A stretch of 64,000 bases of DNA from Sepioteuthis lessoniana (Eukaryota > Mollusca > Cephalopoda > Myopsida > Loliginidae): contig OY757904.1 in NCBI GenBank assembly GCA_963585895.1, forward strand, positions 157,799,076 to 157,863,075. The letters run 5' to 3'. Both the position numbers and the translations under genes were made by a program. Within the stretch, counting starts at the first letter, position 1. Each line of letters begins with the position of its first letter. The notes under the pieces are model-generated. The model did not search any database and was not told the origin of the DNA. It was given only the letters and a program-made list of their open reading frames with translations. This document shows positions 52,564-64,000 of this stretch, one piece after another.

Positions 52564-54959
52564 CCTTGTGAGTTTTTCACTTTCATTTGCTTGCCAATAT
52601 TATTTTACCCCTTGTGAGTTTTTCACTTTCATTTGCTTGCCAATATTATTTTACCCCTTGTGAGTTTTTCACTTTCATTTGCTTGCCAATATTATTTTAC
52701 CCCTTGAGAGTTTTTCACTTTCATTTGCTTGCCAATATTATTTTACCCCTTGTGAGTTTTTCACTTTCATTTGCTTGCCAATATTATTTTACCCCTTGTG
52801 AGTTTTTCACTTTCATTTGCTTGCCAATATTATTTTACCCCTTGTGAGTTTTTCACTTTCATTTGCTTGCCAATATTATTTTACCCCTTGTGAGTTTTCA
52901 CTTTCATTTGCTTGCCAATATTATTTTACCCCTTGTGAGTTTTTCACTTTCATTTGCTTGCCAATATTATTTTACCCCTTGTGAGTTTTTCACTTTCATT
53001 TGCTTGCCAATATTATTTTACCCCTTGTGAGTTTTTCACTTTCATTTGCTTGCCAATATTATTTTACCCCTTGTGAGTTTTTCACTTTCATTTGCTTGCC
53101 AATATTATTTTACCCCTTGTGAGTTTTTCACTTTCATTTGCTTGCCAATATTATTTTACCCCTTGTGAGTTTTTCACTTTCATTTGCTTGCCAATATTAT
53201 TTTACCCCTTGTGAGTTTTTCACTTTCATTTGCTTGCCAATATTATTTTACCCCTTGTGAGTTTTTCACTTTCATTTGCTTGCCAATATTATTTTACCCC
53301 TTGTGAGTTTTTCACTTTCATTTGCTTGCCAATATTATTTTACCCCTTGTGAGTTTTTCACTTTCATTTGCTTGCCAATATTATTTTACCCCTTGTGAGT
53401 TTTTCACTTTCATTTGCTTTGCCAATATTATTTTACCCCTTGTGAGTTTTTCACTTTCATTTGCTTTGCCAATATTATTTTACCCCTTGTGAGTTTTTCA
53501 CTTTCATTTGCTTGCCAATATTATTTTACCCCTTGTGAGTTTTTCACTTTCATTTGCTTTGCCAATATTATTTTACCCCTTCTGAGTTTTTCACTTTCAT
53601 TTGCTTGCCAATATTATTTTACCCCTTGTGAGTTTTTCACTTTCATTTGCTTGCCAATATTATTTTACCCCTTGTGAGTTTTTCACTTTCATTTGCTTTG
53701 CCAATATTATTTTACCCCTTGTGAGTTTTTCACTTTCATTTGCTTGCCAATATTATTTTACCCCTTGTGAGTTTTTCACTTTCATTTGCTTTGCCAATAT
53801 TATTTTACCCCTTGTGAGTTTTTCACTTTCATTTGCTTGCCAATATTATTTTACCCCTTGTGAGTTTTTCACTTTCATTTGCTTTGCCAATATTATTTTA
53901 CCCCTTGTGAGTTTTTCACTTTCATTTGCTTGCCAATATTATTTTACCCCTTGTGAGTTTTTCACTTTCATTTGCTTGCCAATATTATTTTACCCTTGTG
54001 AGTTTTTCACTTTCATTTGCTTGCCAATATTATTTTACCCCTTGTGAGTTTTTCACTTTCATTTGCTTGCCAATATTATTTTACCCCTTGTGAGTTTTTC
54101 ACTTTCATTTGCTTGCCAATATTATTTTACCCCTTGTGAGTTTTTCACTTTCATTTGCTTGCCAATATTATTTTACCCCTTGTGAGTTTTTCACTTTCAT
54201 TTGCTTGCCAATATTATTTTACCCCTTGTGAGTTTTTCACTTTCATTTGCTTGCCAATATTATTTTACCCCTTGTGAGTTTTTCACTTTCATTTGCTTGC
54301 CAATATTATTTTACCCCTTGTGAGTTTTTCACTTTCATTTGCTTGCCAATATTATTTTACCCCTTGTGAGTTTTTCACTTTCATTTGCTTTGCCAATATT
54401 ATTTTACCCCTTGTGAGTTTTTCACTTTCATTTGCTTGCCAATATTATTTTACCCCTTGTGAGTTTTTCACTTTCATTTGCTTGCCAATATTATTTTACC
54501 CCTTGTGAGTTTTTCACTTTCATTTGCTTGCCAATATTATTTTACCCCTTGTGAGTTTTTCACTTTCATTTGCTTGCCAATATTATTTTACCCCTTGTGA
54601 GTTTTTCACTTTCATTTGCTTGCCAATATTATTTTACCCCTTGTGAGTTTTTCACTTTCATTTGCTTGCCAATATTATTTTACCCCTTGTGAGTTTTTCA
54701 CTTTCATTTGCTTGCCAATATTATTTTACCCCTTGTGAGTTTTTCACTTTCATTTGCTTGCCAATATTATTTTACCCCTTGTGAGTTTTTCACTTTCATT
54801 TGCTTGCCAATATTATTTTACCCCTTGTGAGTTTTTCACTTTCATTTGCTTGCCAATATTATTTTACCCCTTGTGAGTTTTTCACTTTCATTTGCTTGCC
54901 AATATTATTTTACCCCTTGTGAGTTTTTCACTTTCATTTGCTTGCCAATATTATTTTAC

Positions 54960-56450
54960 CCGTTGTGAGTTTTTCACTTTCATTTGCTTGCCAATATTAT
55001 TTTACCCCTTGTGAGTTTTTCACTTTCATTTGCTTGCCAATATTATTTTACCCCTTGTGAGTTTTTCACTTTCATTTGCTTGCACATATTATTTTACCCC
55101 TTGTGAGTTTTTCACTTTCATTTGCTTGCACATATTATTTTACCCCTTGTGAGTTTTTCACTTTCATTTGCTTGCCAATATTATTTTACCCCTTGTGAGT
55201 TTTTCACTTTCATTTGCTTGCCAATATTATTTTACCCCTTGTGAGTTTTTCACTTTCATTTGCTTGCCAATATTATTTTACCCCTTGAGAGTTTTTCACT
55301 TTCATTTGCTTGCCAATATTATTTTACCCCTTGTGAGTTTTTCACTTTCATTTGCTTGCCAATATTATTTTACCCCTTGTGAGTTTTTCACTTTCATTTG
55401 CTTGCCAATATTATTTTACCCCTTGTGAGTTTTTCACTTTCATTTGCTTGCCAATATTATTTTACCCCTTGTGAGATTTTCACTTTCATTTGCTTGCCAA
55501 TATTATTTTACCCCTTGTGAGTTTTTCACTTTCATTTGCTTGCCAATATTATTTTACCCCTTGTGAGTTTTTCACTTTCATTTGCTTGCCAATATTATTT
55601 TACCCCATGTGAGTTTTTCACTTTCATTTGCTTGCCAATATTATTTTACCCCTTGTGAGTTTTTCACTTTCATTTGCTTGCCAATATTATTTTACCCCTT
55701 GTGAGTTTTTCACTTTCATTTGCTTGCCAATATTATTTTACCCCTTGTGAGTTTTTCAGTTTCATTTGCTTGCCAATATTATTTTACCCCTTGTGAGTTT
55801 TTCACTTTCATTTGCTTGCACATATTATTTTACCCCTTGTGAGTTTTTCACTTTCATTTGCTTGCACATATTATTTTACCCCTTGTGAGTTTTTCACTTT
55901 CATTTGCTTGCCAATATTATTTTACCCCTTGTGAGTTTTTCACTTTCATTTGCTTGCCAATATTATTTTACCCCTTGTGAGTTTTTCACTTTCATTTGCT
56001 TGCCAATATTATTTTACCCCTTGAGAGTTTTTCACTTTCATTTGCTTGCCAATATTATTTTACCCCTTGTGAGTTTTTCACTTTCATTTGCTTGCCAATA
56101 TTATTTTACCCCTTGTGAGTTTTTCACTTTCATTTGCTTGCCAATATTATTTTACCCCTTGTGAGTTTTTCACTTTCAATGGCTTTGCCAATATTATTTT
56201 ACCCCTTGTGAGTTTTTCACTTTCATTTGCTTGCCAATATTATTTTACCCCTTGTGAGTTTTTCACTTTCATTTGCTTGCCAATATTATTTTACCCCTTG
56301 TGAGTTTTTCACTTTCATTTGCTTTGCCAATATTATTTTAACCCTTGTGAGTTTTTCACTTTCATTTGCTTGCCAATATTATTTTACCCCTTGTGAGTTT
56401 TTCACTTTCATTTGCTTGCCAATATTATTTTACCCCTTGTGAGTTTTTCA
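54960..56450. repeat. Satellite long-range duplicate, left copy
   Basis: The ordered marker variants here recur ~7,023 bp to the right: cccgttgtgag at 54962 (61985), the gcacatatt pair at 55082 and 55128 (62105 and 62151), ccttgagag near 55287 (62310), and gcacatatt at 55864 (62888). The order and spacing are kept, so the block was duplicated as a unit. Confidence 0.85.
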
Positions 56451-57244
56451 CTTTCATTTGCTTGCCAATATTATTTTACCCCTTGTGAGTTTTTCACTTT
56501 CATTTGCTTGCCAATATTATTTTACCCCTTGTGAGTTTTTCACTTTCATTTGCTTTGCCAATATTATTTTACCCCTTGTGAGTTTTTCACTTTCATTTGC
56601 TTGCCAATATGATTTTACCCCTTGTGAGTTTTTCACTTTCATTTGCTTTGCCAATATTATTTTACCCCTTCTGAGTTTTTCACTTTCATTTGCTTGCCAA
56701 TATTATTTTACCCCTTGTGAGTTTTTCACTTTCATTTGCTTGCCAATATTATTTTACCCCTTGTGAGTTTTTCACTTTCATTTGCTTTGCCAATATTATT
56801 TTACCCCTTGTGAGTTTTTCACTTTCATTTGCTTGCCAATATTATTTTACCCCTTGTGAGTTTTTCACTTTCATTTGCTTTGCCAATATTATTTTACCCC
56901 TTGTGAGTTTTTCACTTTCATTTGCTTGCCAATATTATTTTACCCCTTGTGAGTTTTTCACTTTCATTTGCTTTGCCAATATTATTTTACCCCTTGTGAG
57001 TTTTTCACTTTCATTTGCTTGCCAATATTATTTTACCCCTTGTGAGTTTTTCACTTTCATTTGCTTGCCAATATTATTTTACCCCTTGTGAGTTTTTCAC
57101 TTTCATTTGCTTGCCAATATTATTTTACCCCTTGTGAGTTTTTCACTTTCATTTGCTTGCCAATATTATTTTACCCCTTGTGAGTTTTTCACTTTCATTT
57201 GCTTGCCAATATTATTTTACCCCTTGTGAGTTTTTCACTTTCAT

Positions 57245-60200
57245 TTGCTTGCCAATATTATTTTACCCCTTGTGAGTTTTTCACTTTCATTTGCTTGCCA
57301 ATATTATTTTACCCCTTGTGAGTTTTTCACTTTCATTTGCTTGCCAATATTATTTTACCCCTTGTGAGTTTTTCACTTTCATTTGCTTTGCCAATATTAT
57401 TTTACCCCTTGTGAGTTTTTCACTTTCATTTGCTTGCCAATATGATTTTACCCCTTGTGAGTTTTTCACTTTCATTTGCTTTGCCAATATTATTTTACCC
57501 CTTCTGAGTTTTTCACTTTCATTTGCTTGCCAATATTATTTTACCCCTTGTGAGTTTTTCACTTTCATTTGCTTGCCAATATTATTTTACCCCTTGTGAG
57601 TTTTTCACTTTCATTTGCTTGCACATATTATTTTACCCCTTGTGAGTTTTTCACTTTCATTTGCTTGCCAATATTATTTTACCCCTTGTGAGTTTTTCAC
57701 TTTCATTTGCTTTGCCAATATTATTTTAACCCTTGTGAGTTTTTCACTTTCATTTGCTTGCCAATATTATTTTACCCCTTGTGAGTTTTTCACTTTCATT
57801 TGCTTGCCAATATTATTTTACCCCTTGTGAGTTTTTCACTTTCATTTGCTTGCCAATATTATTTTACCCCTTGTGAGTTTTTCACTTTCATTTGCTTGCC
57901 AATATTATTTTACCCCTTGTGAGTTTTTCACTTTCATTTGCTTTGCCAATATTATTTTACCCCTTGTGAGTTTTTCACTTTCATTTGCTTGCCAATATGA
58001 TTTTACCCCTTGTGAGTTTTTCACTTTCATTTGCTTTGCCAATATTATTTTACCCCTTCTGAGTTTTTCACTTTCATTTGCTTGCCAATATTATTTTACC
58101 CCTTGTGAGTTTTTCACTTTCATTTGCTTGCCAATATTATTTTACCCCTTGTGAGTTTTTCACTTTCATTTGCTTGCCAATATTATTTTACCCCTTGTGA
58201 GTTTTTCACTTTCATTTGCTTGCCAATATTATTTTACCCCTTGTGAGTTTTTCACTTTCATTTGCTTTGCCAATATTATTTTACCCCTTGTGAGTTTTTC
58301 ACTTTCATTTGCTTGCCAATATTATTTTACCCCTTGTGAGTTTTTCACTTTCATTTGCTTGCCAATATTATTTTACCCCTTGTGAGTTTTTCACTTTCAT
58401 TTGCTTGCCAATATTATTTTACCCCTTGTGAGTTTTTCACTTTCATTTGCTTGCCAATATTATTTTACCCCTTGTGAGTTTTTCACTTTCATTTGCTTTG
58501 CCAATATTATTTTACCCCTTGTGAGTTTTTCACTTTCATTTGCTTGCCAATATGATTTTACCCCTTGTGAGTTTTTCACTTTCATTTGCTTTGCCAATAT
58601 TATTTTACCCCTTCTGAGTTTTTCACTTTCATTTGCTTGCCAATATTATTTTACCCCTTGTGAGTTTTTCACTTTCATTTGCTTGCCAATATTATTTTAC
58701 CCCTTGTGAGTTTTTCACTTTCATTTGCTTGCACATATTATTTTACCCCTTGTGAGTTTTTCACTTTCATTTGCTTGCCAATATTATTTTACCCCTTGTG
58801 AGTTTTTCACTTTCATTTGCTTTGCCAATATTATTTTAACCCTTGTGAGTTTTTCACTTTCATTTGCTTGCCAATATTATTTTACCCCTTGTGAGTTTTT
58901 CACTTTCATTTGCTTGCCAATATTATTTTACCCCTTGTGAGTTTTTCACTTTCATTTGCTTGCCAATATTATTTTACCCCTTGTGAGTTTTTCACTTTCA
59001 TTTGCTTGCCAATATTATTTTACCCCTTGTGAGTTTTTCACTTTCATTTGCTTTGCCAATATTATTTTACCCCTTGTGAGTTTTTCACTTTCATTTGCTT
59101 GCCAATATGATTTTACCCCTTGTGAGTTTTTCACTTTCATTTGCTTTGCCAATATTATTTTACCCCTTCTGAGTTTTTCACTTTCATTTGCTTGCCAATA
59201 TTATTTTACCCCTTGTGAGTTTTTCACTTTCATTTGCTTGCCAATATTATTTTACCCCTTGTGAGTTTTTCACTTTCATTTGCTTGCCAATATTATTTTA
59301 CCCCTTGTGAGTTTTTCACTTTCATTTGCTTGCCAATATTATTTTACCCCTTGTGAGTTTTTCACTTTCATTTGCTTGCCAATATTATTTTACCCCTTGT
59401 GAGTTTTTCACTTTCATTTGCTTTGCCAATATTATTTTACCCCTTGTGAGTTTTTCACTTTCATTTGCTTGCCAATATAATTTTACCCCTTGTGAGTTTT
59501 TCACTTTCATTTGCTTTGCCAATATTATTTTACCCCTTGTGAGTTTTTCACTTTCATTTGCTTGCCAATATTATTTTACCCCTTGTGAGTTTTTCACTTT
59601 CATTTGCTTTGCCAATATTATTTTACCCCTTGTGAGTTTTTCACTTTCATTTGCTTGCCAATATTATTTTACCCCTTGTGAGTTTTTCACTTTCATTTGC
59701 TTGCCAATATTATTTTACCCCTTGTGAGTTTTTCACTTTCATTTGCTTGCCAATATTATTTTACCCCTTGTGAGTTTTTCACTTTCATTTGCTTGCCAAT
59801 ATTATTTTACCCCTTGTGAGTTTTTCACTTTCATTTGCTTGCCAATATTATTTTACCCCTTGTGAGTTTTTCACTTTCATTTGCTTGCCAATATTATTTT
59901 ACCCCTTGTGAGTTTTTCACTTTCATTTGCTTGCCAATATTATTTTACCCCTTGTGAGTTTTTCACTTTCATTTGCTTGCCAATATTATTTTACCCCTTG
60001 TGAGTTTTTCACTTTCATTTGCTTTGCCAATATTATTTTACCCCTTGTGAGTTTTTCACTTTCATTTGCTTGCCAATATGATTTTACCCCTTGTGAGTTT
60101 TTCACTTTCATTTGCTTTGCCAATATTATTTTACCCCTTCTGAGTTTTTCACTTTCATTTGCTTGCCAATATTATTTTACCCCTTGTGAGTTTTTCACTT

Positions 60201-60800
60201 TCATTTGCTTGCCAATATTATTTTACCCCTTGTGAGTTTTTCACTTTCATTTGCTTGCACATATTATTTTACCCCTTGTGAGTTTTTCACTTTCATTTGC
60301 TTGCCAATATTATTTTACCCCTTGTGAGTTTTTCACTTTCATTTGCTTTGCCAATATTATTTTAACCCTTGTGAGTTTTTCACTTTCATTTGCTTGCCAA
60401 TATTATTTTACCCCTTGTGAGTTTTTCACTTTCATTTGCTTGCCAATATTATTTTACCCCTTGTGAGTTTTTCACTTTCATTTGCTTGCCAATATTATTT
60501 TACCCCTTGTGAGTTTTTCACTTTCATTTGCTTGCCAATATTATTTTACCCCTTGTGAGTTTTTCACTTTCATTTGCTTTGCCAATATTATTTTACCCCT
60601 TGTGAGTTTTTCACTTTCATTTGCTTGCCAATATGATTTTACCCCTTGTGAGTTTTTCACTTTCATTTGCTTTGCCAATATTATTTTACCCCTTCTGAGT
60701 TTTTCACTTTCATTTGCTTGCCAATATTATTTTACCCCTTGTGAGTTTTTCACTTTCATTTGCTTGCCAATATTATTTTACCCCTTGTGAGTTTTTCACT
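57245..60800. repeat. Satellite higher-order repeats of 555 bp (12-mers)
   Basis: The variant aatatgatttt occurs at 57444, 57999, 58554 and 59109, each 555 bp apart, and at 60080 and 60635, again 555 bp. 555 equals nine 46-bp plus three 47-bp units. The variants gcacatatt (57621, 58731) and ttttaaccc (57727, 58837) recur at 1,110 bp, so alternate 12-mers differ and form a 24-mer period. Confidence 0.9.
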
Positions 60801-61982
60801 TTCATTTGCTTTGCCAATATTATTTTACCCCTTGTGAGTTTTTCACTTTCATTTGCTTGCCAATATTATTTTACCCCTTGTGAGTTTTTCACTTTCATTT
60901 GCTTTGCCAATATTATTTTACCCCTTGTGAGTTTTTCACTTTCATTTGCTTGCCAATATTATTTTACCCCTTGTGAGTTTTTCACTTTCATTTGCTTTGC
61001 CAATATTATTTTACCCCTTGTGAGTTTTTCACTTTCATTTGCTTGCCAATATTATTTTACCCCTTGTGAGTTTTTCACTTTCATTTGCTTGCCAATATTA
61101 TTTTACCCCTTGTGAGTTTTTCACTTTCATTTGCTTGCCAATATTATTTTACCCCTTGTGAGTTTTTCACTTTCATTTGCTTGCCAATATTATTTTACCC
61201 CTTGTGAGTTTTTCACTTTCATTTGCTTGCCAATATTATTTTACCCCTTGTGAGTTTTTCACTTTCATTTGCTTGCCAATATTATTTTACCCCTTGTGAG
61301 TTTTTCACTTTCATTTGCTTGCCAATATTATTTTACCCCTTGTGAGTTTTTCACTTTCATTTGCTTGCCAATATTATTTTACCCCTTGTGAGTTTTTCAC
61401 TTTCATTTGCTTTGCCAATATTATTTTACCCCTTGTGAGTTTTTCACTTTCATTTGCTTGCCAATATTATTTTACCCCTTGTGAGTTTTTCACTTTCATT
61501 TGCTTGCCAATATTATTTTACCCCTTGTGAGTTTTTCACTTTCATTTGCTTGCCAATATTATTTTACCCGTTGTGAGTTTTTCACTTTCATTTGCTTGCC
61601 AATATTATTTTACCCCTTGTGAGTTTTTCACTTTCATTTGCTTGCCAATATTATTTTACCCCTTGTGAGTTTTTCACTTTCATTTGCTTGCCAATATTAT
61701 TTTACCCCTTGTGAGTTTTTCACTTTCATTTGCTTGCCAATATTATTTTACCCCTTGTGAGTTTTTCACTTTCATTTGCTTGCCAATATTATTTTACCCC
61801 TTGTGAGTTTTTCACTTTCATTTGCTTTGCCAATATTATTTTACCCCTTGTGAGTTTTTCACTTTCATTTGCTTGCCAATATTATTTTACCCCTTGTGAG
61901 TTTTTCACTTTCATTTGCTTGCCAATATTATTTTACCCCTTGTGAGTTTTTCACTATCATTTGCTTGCCAATATTATTTTAC

Positions 61983-63470
61983 CCGTTGTGAGTTTTTCAC
62001 TTTCATTTGCTTGCCAATATTATTTTACCCCTTGTGAGTTTTTCACTTTCATTTGCTTGCCAATATTATTTTACCCCTTGTGAGTTTTTCACTTTCATTT
62101 GCTTGCACATATTATTTTACCCCTTGTGAGTTTTTCACTTTCATTTGCTTGCACATATTATTTTACCCCTTGTGAGTTTTTCACTTTCATTTGCTTGCCA
62201 ATATTATTTTACCCCTTGTGAGTTTTTCACTTTCATTTGCTTGCCAATATTATTTTACCCCTTGTGAGTTTTTCACTTTCATTTGCTTGCCAATATTATT
62301 TTACCCCTTGAGAGTTTTTCACTTTCATTTGCTTGCCAATATTATTTTACCCCTTGTGAGTTTTTCACTTTCATTTGCTTGCCAATATTATTTTACCCCT
62401 TGTGAGTTTTTCACTTTCATTTGCTTGCCAATATTATTTTACCCCTTGTGAGTTTTTCACTTTCATTTGCTTTGCCAATATTATTTTACCCCTTGTGAGA
62501 TTTTCACTTTCATTTGCTTGCCAATATTATTTTACCCCTTCTGAGTTTTTCACTTTCATTTGCTTGCCAATATTATTTTACCCCTTCTGAGTTTTTCACT
62601 TTCATTTGCTTGCCAATATTATTTTACCCCTTGTGAGTTTTTCACTTTCATTTGCTTGCCAATATTATTTTACCCCTTGTGAGTTTTTCACTTTCATTTG
62701 CTTGCCAATATTATTTTACCCCTTGTGAGTTTTTCACTTTCATTTGCTTGCCAATATTATTTTACCCCTTGTGAGTTTTTCACTTTCATTTGCTTGCCAA
62801 TATTATTTTACCCCTTGTGAGTTTTTCACTTTCATTTGCTTGCCAATATTATTTTACCCCTTGTGAGTTTTTCACTTTCATTTGCTTGCACATATTATTT
62901 TACCCCTTGTGAGTTTTTCACTTTCATTTGCTTGCCAATATTATTTTACCCCTTGTGAGTTTTTCACTTTCATTTGCTTGCCAATATTATTTTACCCCTT
63001 GTGAGTTTTTCACTTTCATTTGCTTGCCAATATTATTTTACCCCTTGAGAGTTTTTCACTTTCATTTGCTTGCCAATATTATTTTACCCCTTGTGAGTTT
63101 TTCACTTTCATTTGCTTGCCAATATTATTTTACCCCTTGTGAGTTTTTCACTTTCATTTGCTTGCCAATATTATTTTACCCCTTGTGAGTTTTTCACTTT
63201 CAATTGCTTTGCCAATATTATTTTACCCCTTGTGAGTTTTTCACTTTCATTTGCTTGCCAATATTATTTTACCCCTTGTGAGTTTTTCACTTTCATTTGC
63301 TTGCCAATATTATTTTACCCCTTGTGAGTTTTTCACTTTCATTTGCTTTGCCAATATTATTTTAACCCTTGTGAGTTTTTCACATTCATTTGCTTGCCAA
63401 TATTATTTTACCTCTTGTGAGTTTTTCACTTTCATTTGCTTGCCAATATTATTTTACCCCTTGTGAGTTT
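61983..63470. repeat. Satellite long-range duplicate, right copy
   Basis: Partner of 54960-56450. One of the two gcacatatt units of the second pair has reverted (only 62888 is present), and a 1-bp length difference appears after about 62500. A unit with one T missing (tttcattgcttgcc) lies near 63620. Confidence 0.85.
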
Positions 63471-64000
63471 TTCACTTTCATTTGCTTGCCAATATTATTT
63501 TACCCCTTGTGAGTTTTTTACTTTCATTTGCTTGCCAATATTATTTTACCCCTTGTGAGTTTTTCACTTTCATTTGCTTGCCAATATTATTTTACCCCTT
63601 GTGAGTTTTTCACTTTCATTGCTTGCCAATATTATTTTACCCCTTGTGAGTTTTTCACTTTCATTTGCTTGCCAATATTATTTTACCCCTTGTGAGTTTT
63701 TCACTTTCATTTGCTTGCCAATATTATTTTACCCCTTGTGAGTTTTTCACTTTCATTTGCTTGCCAATATTATTTTACCCCTTGTGAGTTTTTCACTTTC
63801 ATTTGCTTGCCAATATTATTTTACCCCTTGTGAGTTTTTCACTTTCATTTGCTTGCCAATATTATTTTACCCCTTGTGAGTTTTTCACTTTCATTTGCTT
63901 GCCAATATTATTTTACCCCTTGTGAGTTTTTCACTTTCATTTGCTTGCCAATATTATTTTACCCCTTGTGAGTTTTTCACTTTCATTTGCTTGCCAATAT

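Larger units (their letters stand above)
45477..64000. repeat. 46-bp satellite array, at least 18.5 kb, running off the window
   Basis: The reference monomer is 48548-48593 (ttgccaatattattttaccc, then cttgtgagtttttcac...). About 400 copies are present. A 47-bp variant has one extra T before GCC. Base content of the plus strand is 23 T, 10 C, 8 A and 5 G per unit, so it is strongly pyrimidine-skewed. 46 is not a multiple of three, yet 71-148 codon frames (MLANIILPLVSFSLSFACQY) arise because the unit has few stops. They are artefacts. No spacers or coding genes occur within the array. Confidence 0.98.

Noticed and set aside
45477..64000. Many near-identical 71-148 codon frames starting MLANIILPLVSFSLSF
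   Set aside because: They are one satellite monomer read in rotating frames. Lengths follow the 46/47-bp pattern, and there is no gene structure.
45477..64000. CRISPR-like regular direct repeats
   Set aside because: Units are contiguous with no unique spacers, no cas genes are present, and the DNA is animal-type.

Overview
This window looks like intergenic, repeat-dominated DNA from a large animal genome. The most likely source is a cephalopod mollusc (octopus-like). That is an inference from many tRNA-derived SINEs, SETMAR-type mariner copies, LINE 3' fragments, and a very high load of TA, CA, GA, GATA and GAAA microsatellites. No search was possible. I see no confident protein-coding gene and no intact tRNA or rRNA gene. 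Most open frames are by-products of tandem repeats whose unit length is a multiple of three, or whose unit lacks stops.

Layout. Bases 1-9.1 kb: LINE 3' ends, SINEs, a diverged ~0.9 kb tandem duplication, a foldback element carrying nested SINEs, and microsatellites. 9.1-16.7 kb: a LINE copy with a classic twin-priming (5' inversion) structure, a head-to-head SINE pair, two decayed mariners, a second foldback element, and an element with a perfect 34-bp inverted repeat. 16.7-25.1 kb: sparse DNA with scattered SINEs, then four same-strand SINEs in a row. 25.7-27.2 kb: a ~62-bp array split by a SINE, then a 24-bp minisatellite with a 168-bp higher-order period. 27.7-31.8 kb: two tandem LINE 3' fragments, two terminal-inverted-repeat (TIR) elements and a 63-bp tandem repeat. 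32.3-36.6 kb: a polypyrimidine tract, an AT-rich palindrome and a 42-bp minisatellite. 37-43 kb: SINEs, GATA and GAAA arrays, a near full-length but dead mariner, and one possible signal-peptide exon. 44.5-45.5 kb: a second pair of LINE 3' fragments.

From about 45.48 kb to the window end there is one satellite array, with a 46-bp monomer (47-bp variant) and roughly 400 copies. A 200-N assembly gap interrupts it, and it runs off the right edge. The array has nested higher-order structure: 12-mer blocks of 555 bp, alternating 1,110-bp pairs, and a ~7.02 kb long-range duplication. A nearly invariant 46-bp tract lies in its centre. The array abuts the 5' side of a LINE fragment, and its monomer resembles the 3' terminus of that LINE family, so a LINE tail may have seeded it.

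SINE family labels (A, B, C, D) and LINE labels (1, 2) are my own. Repeat boundaries were read by eye and are good to about 5-30 bases unless a target-site duplication is quoted.
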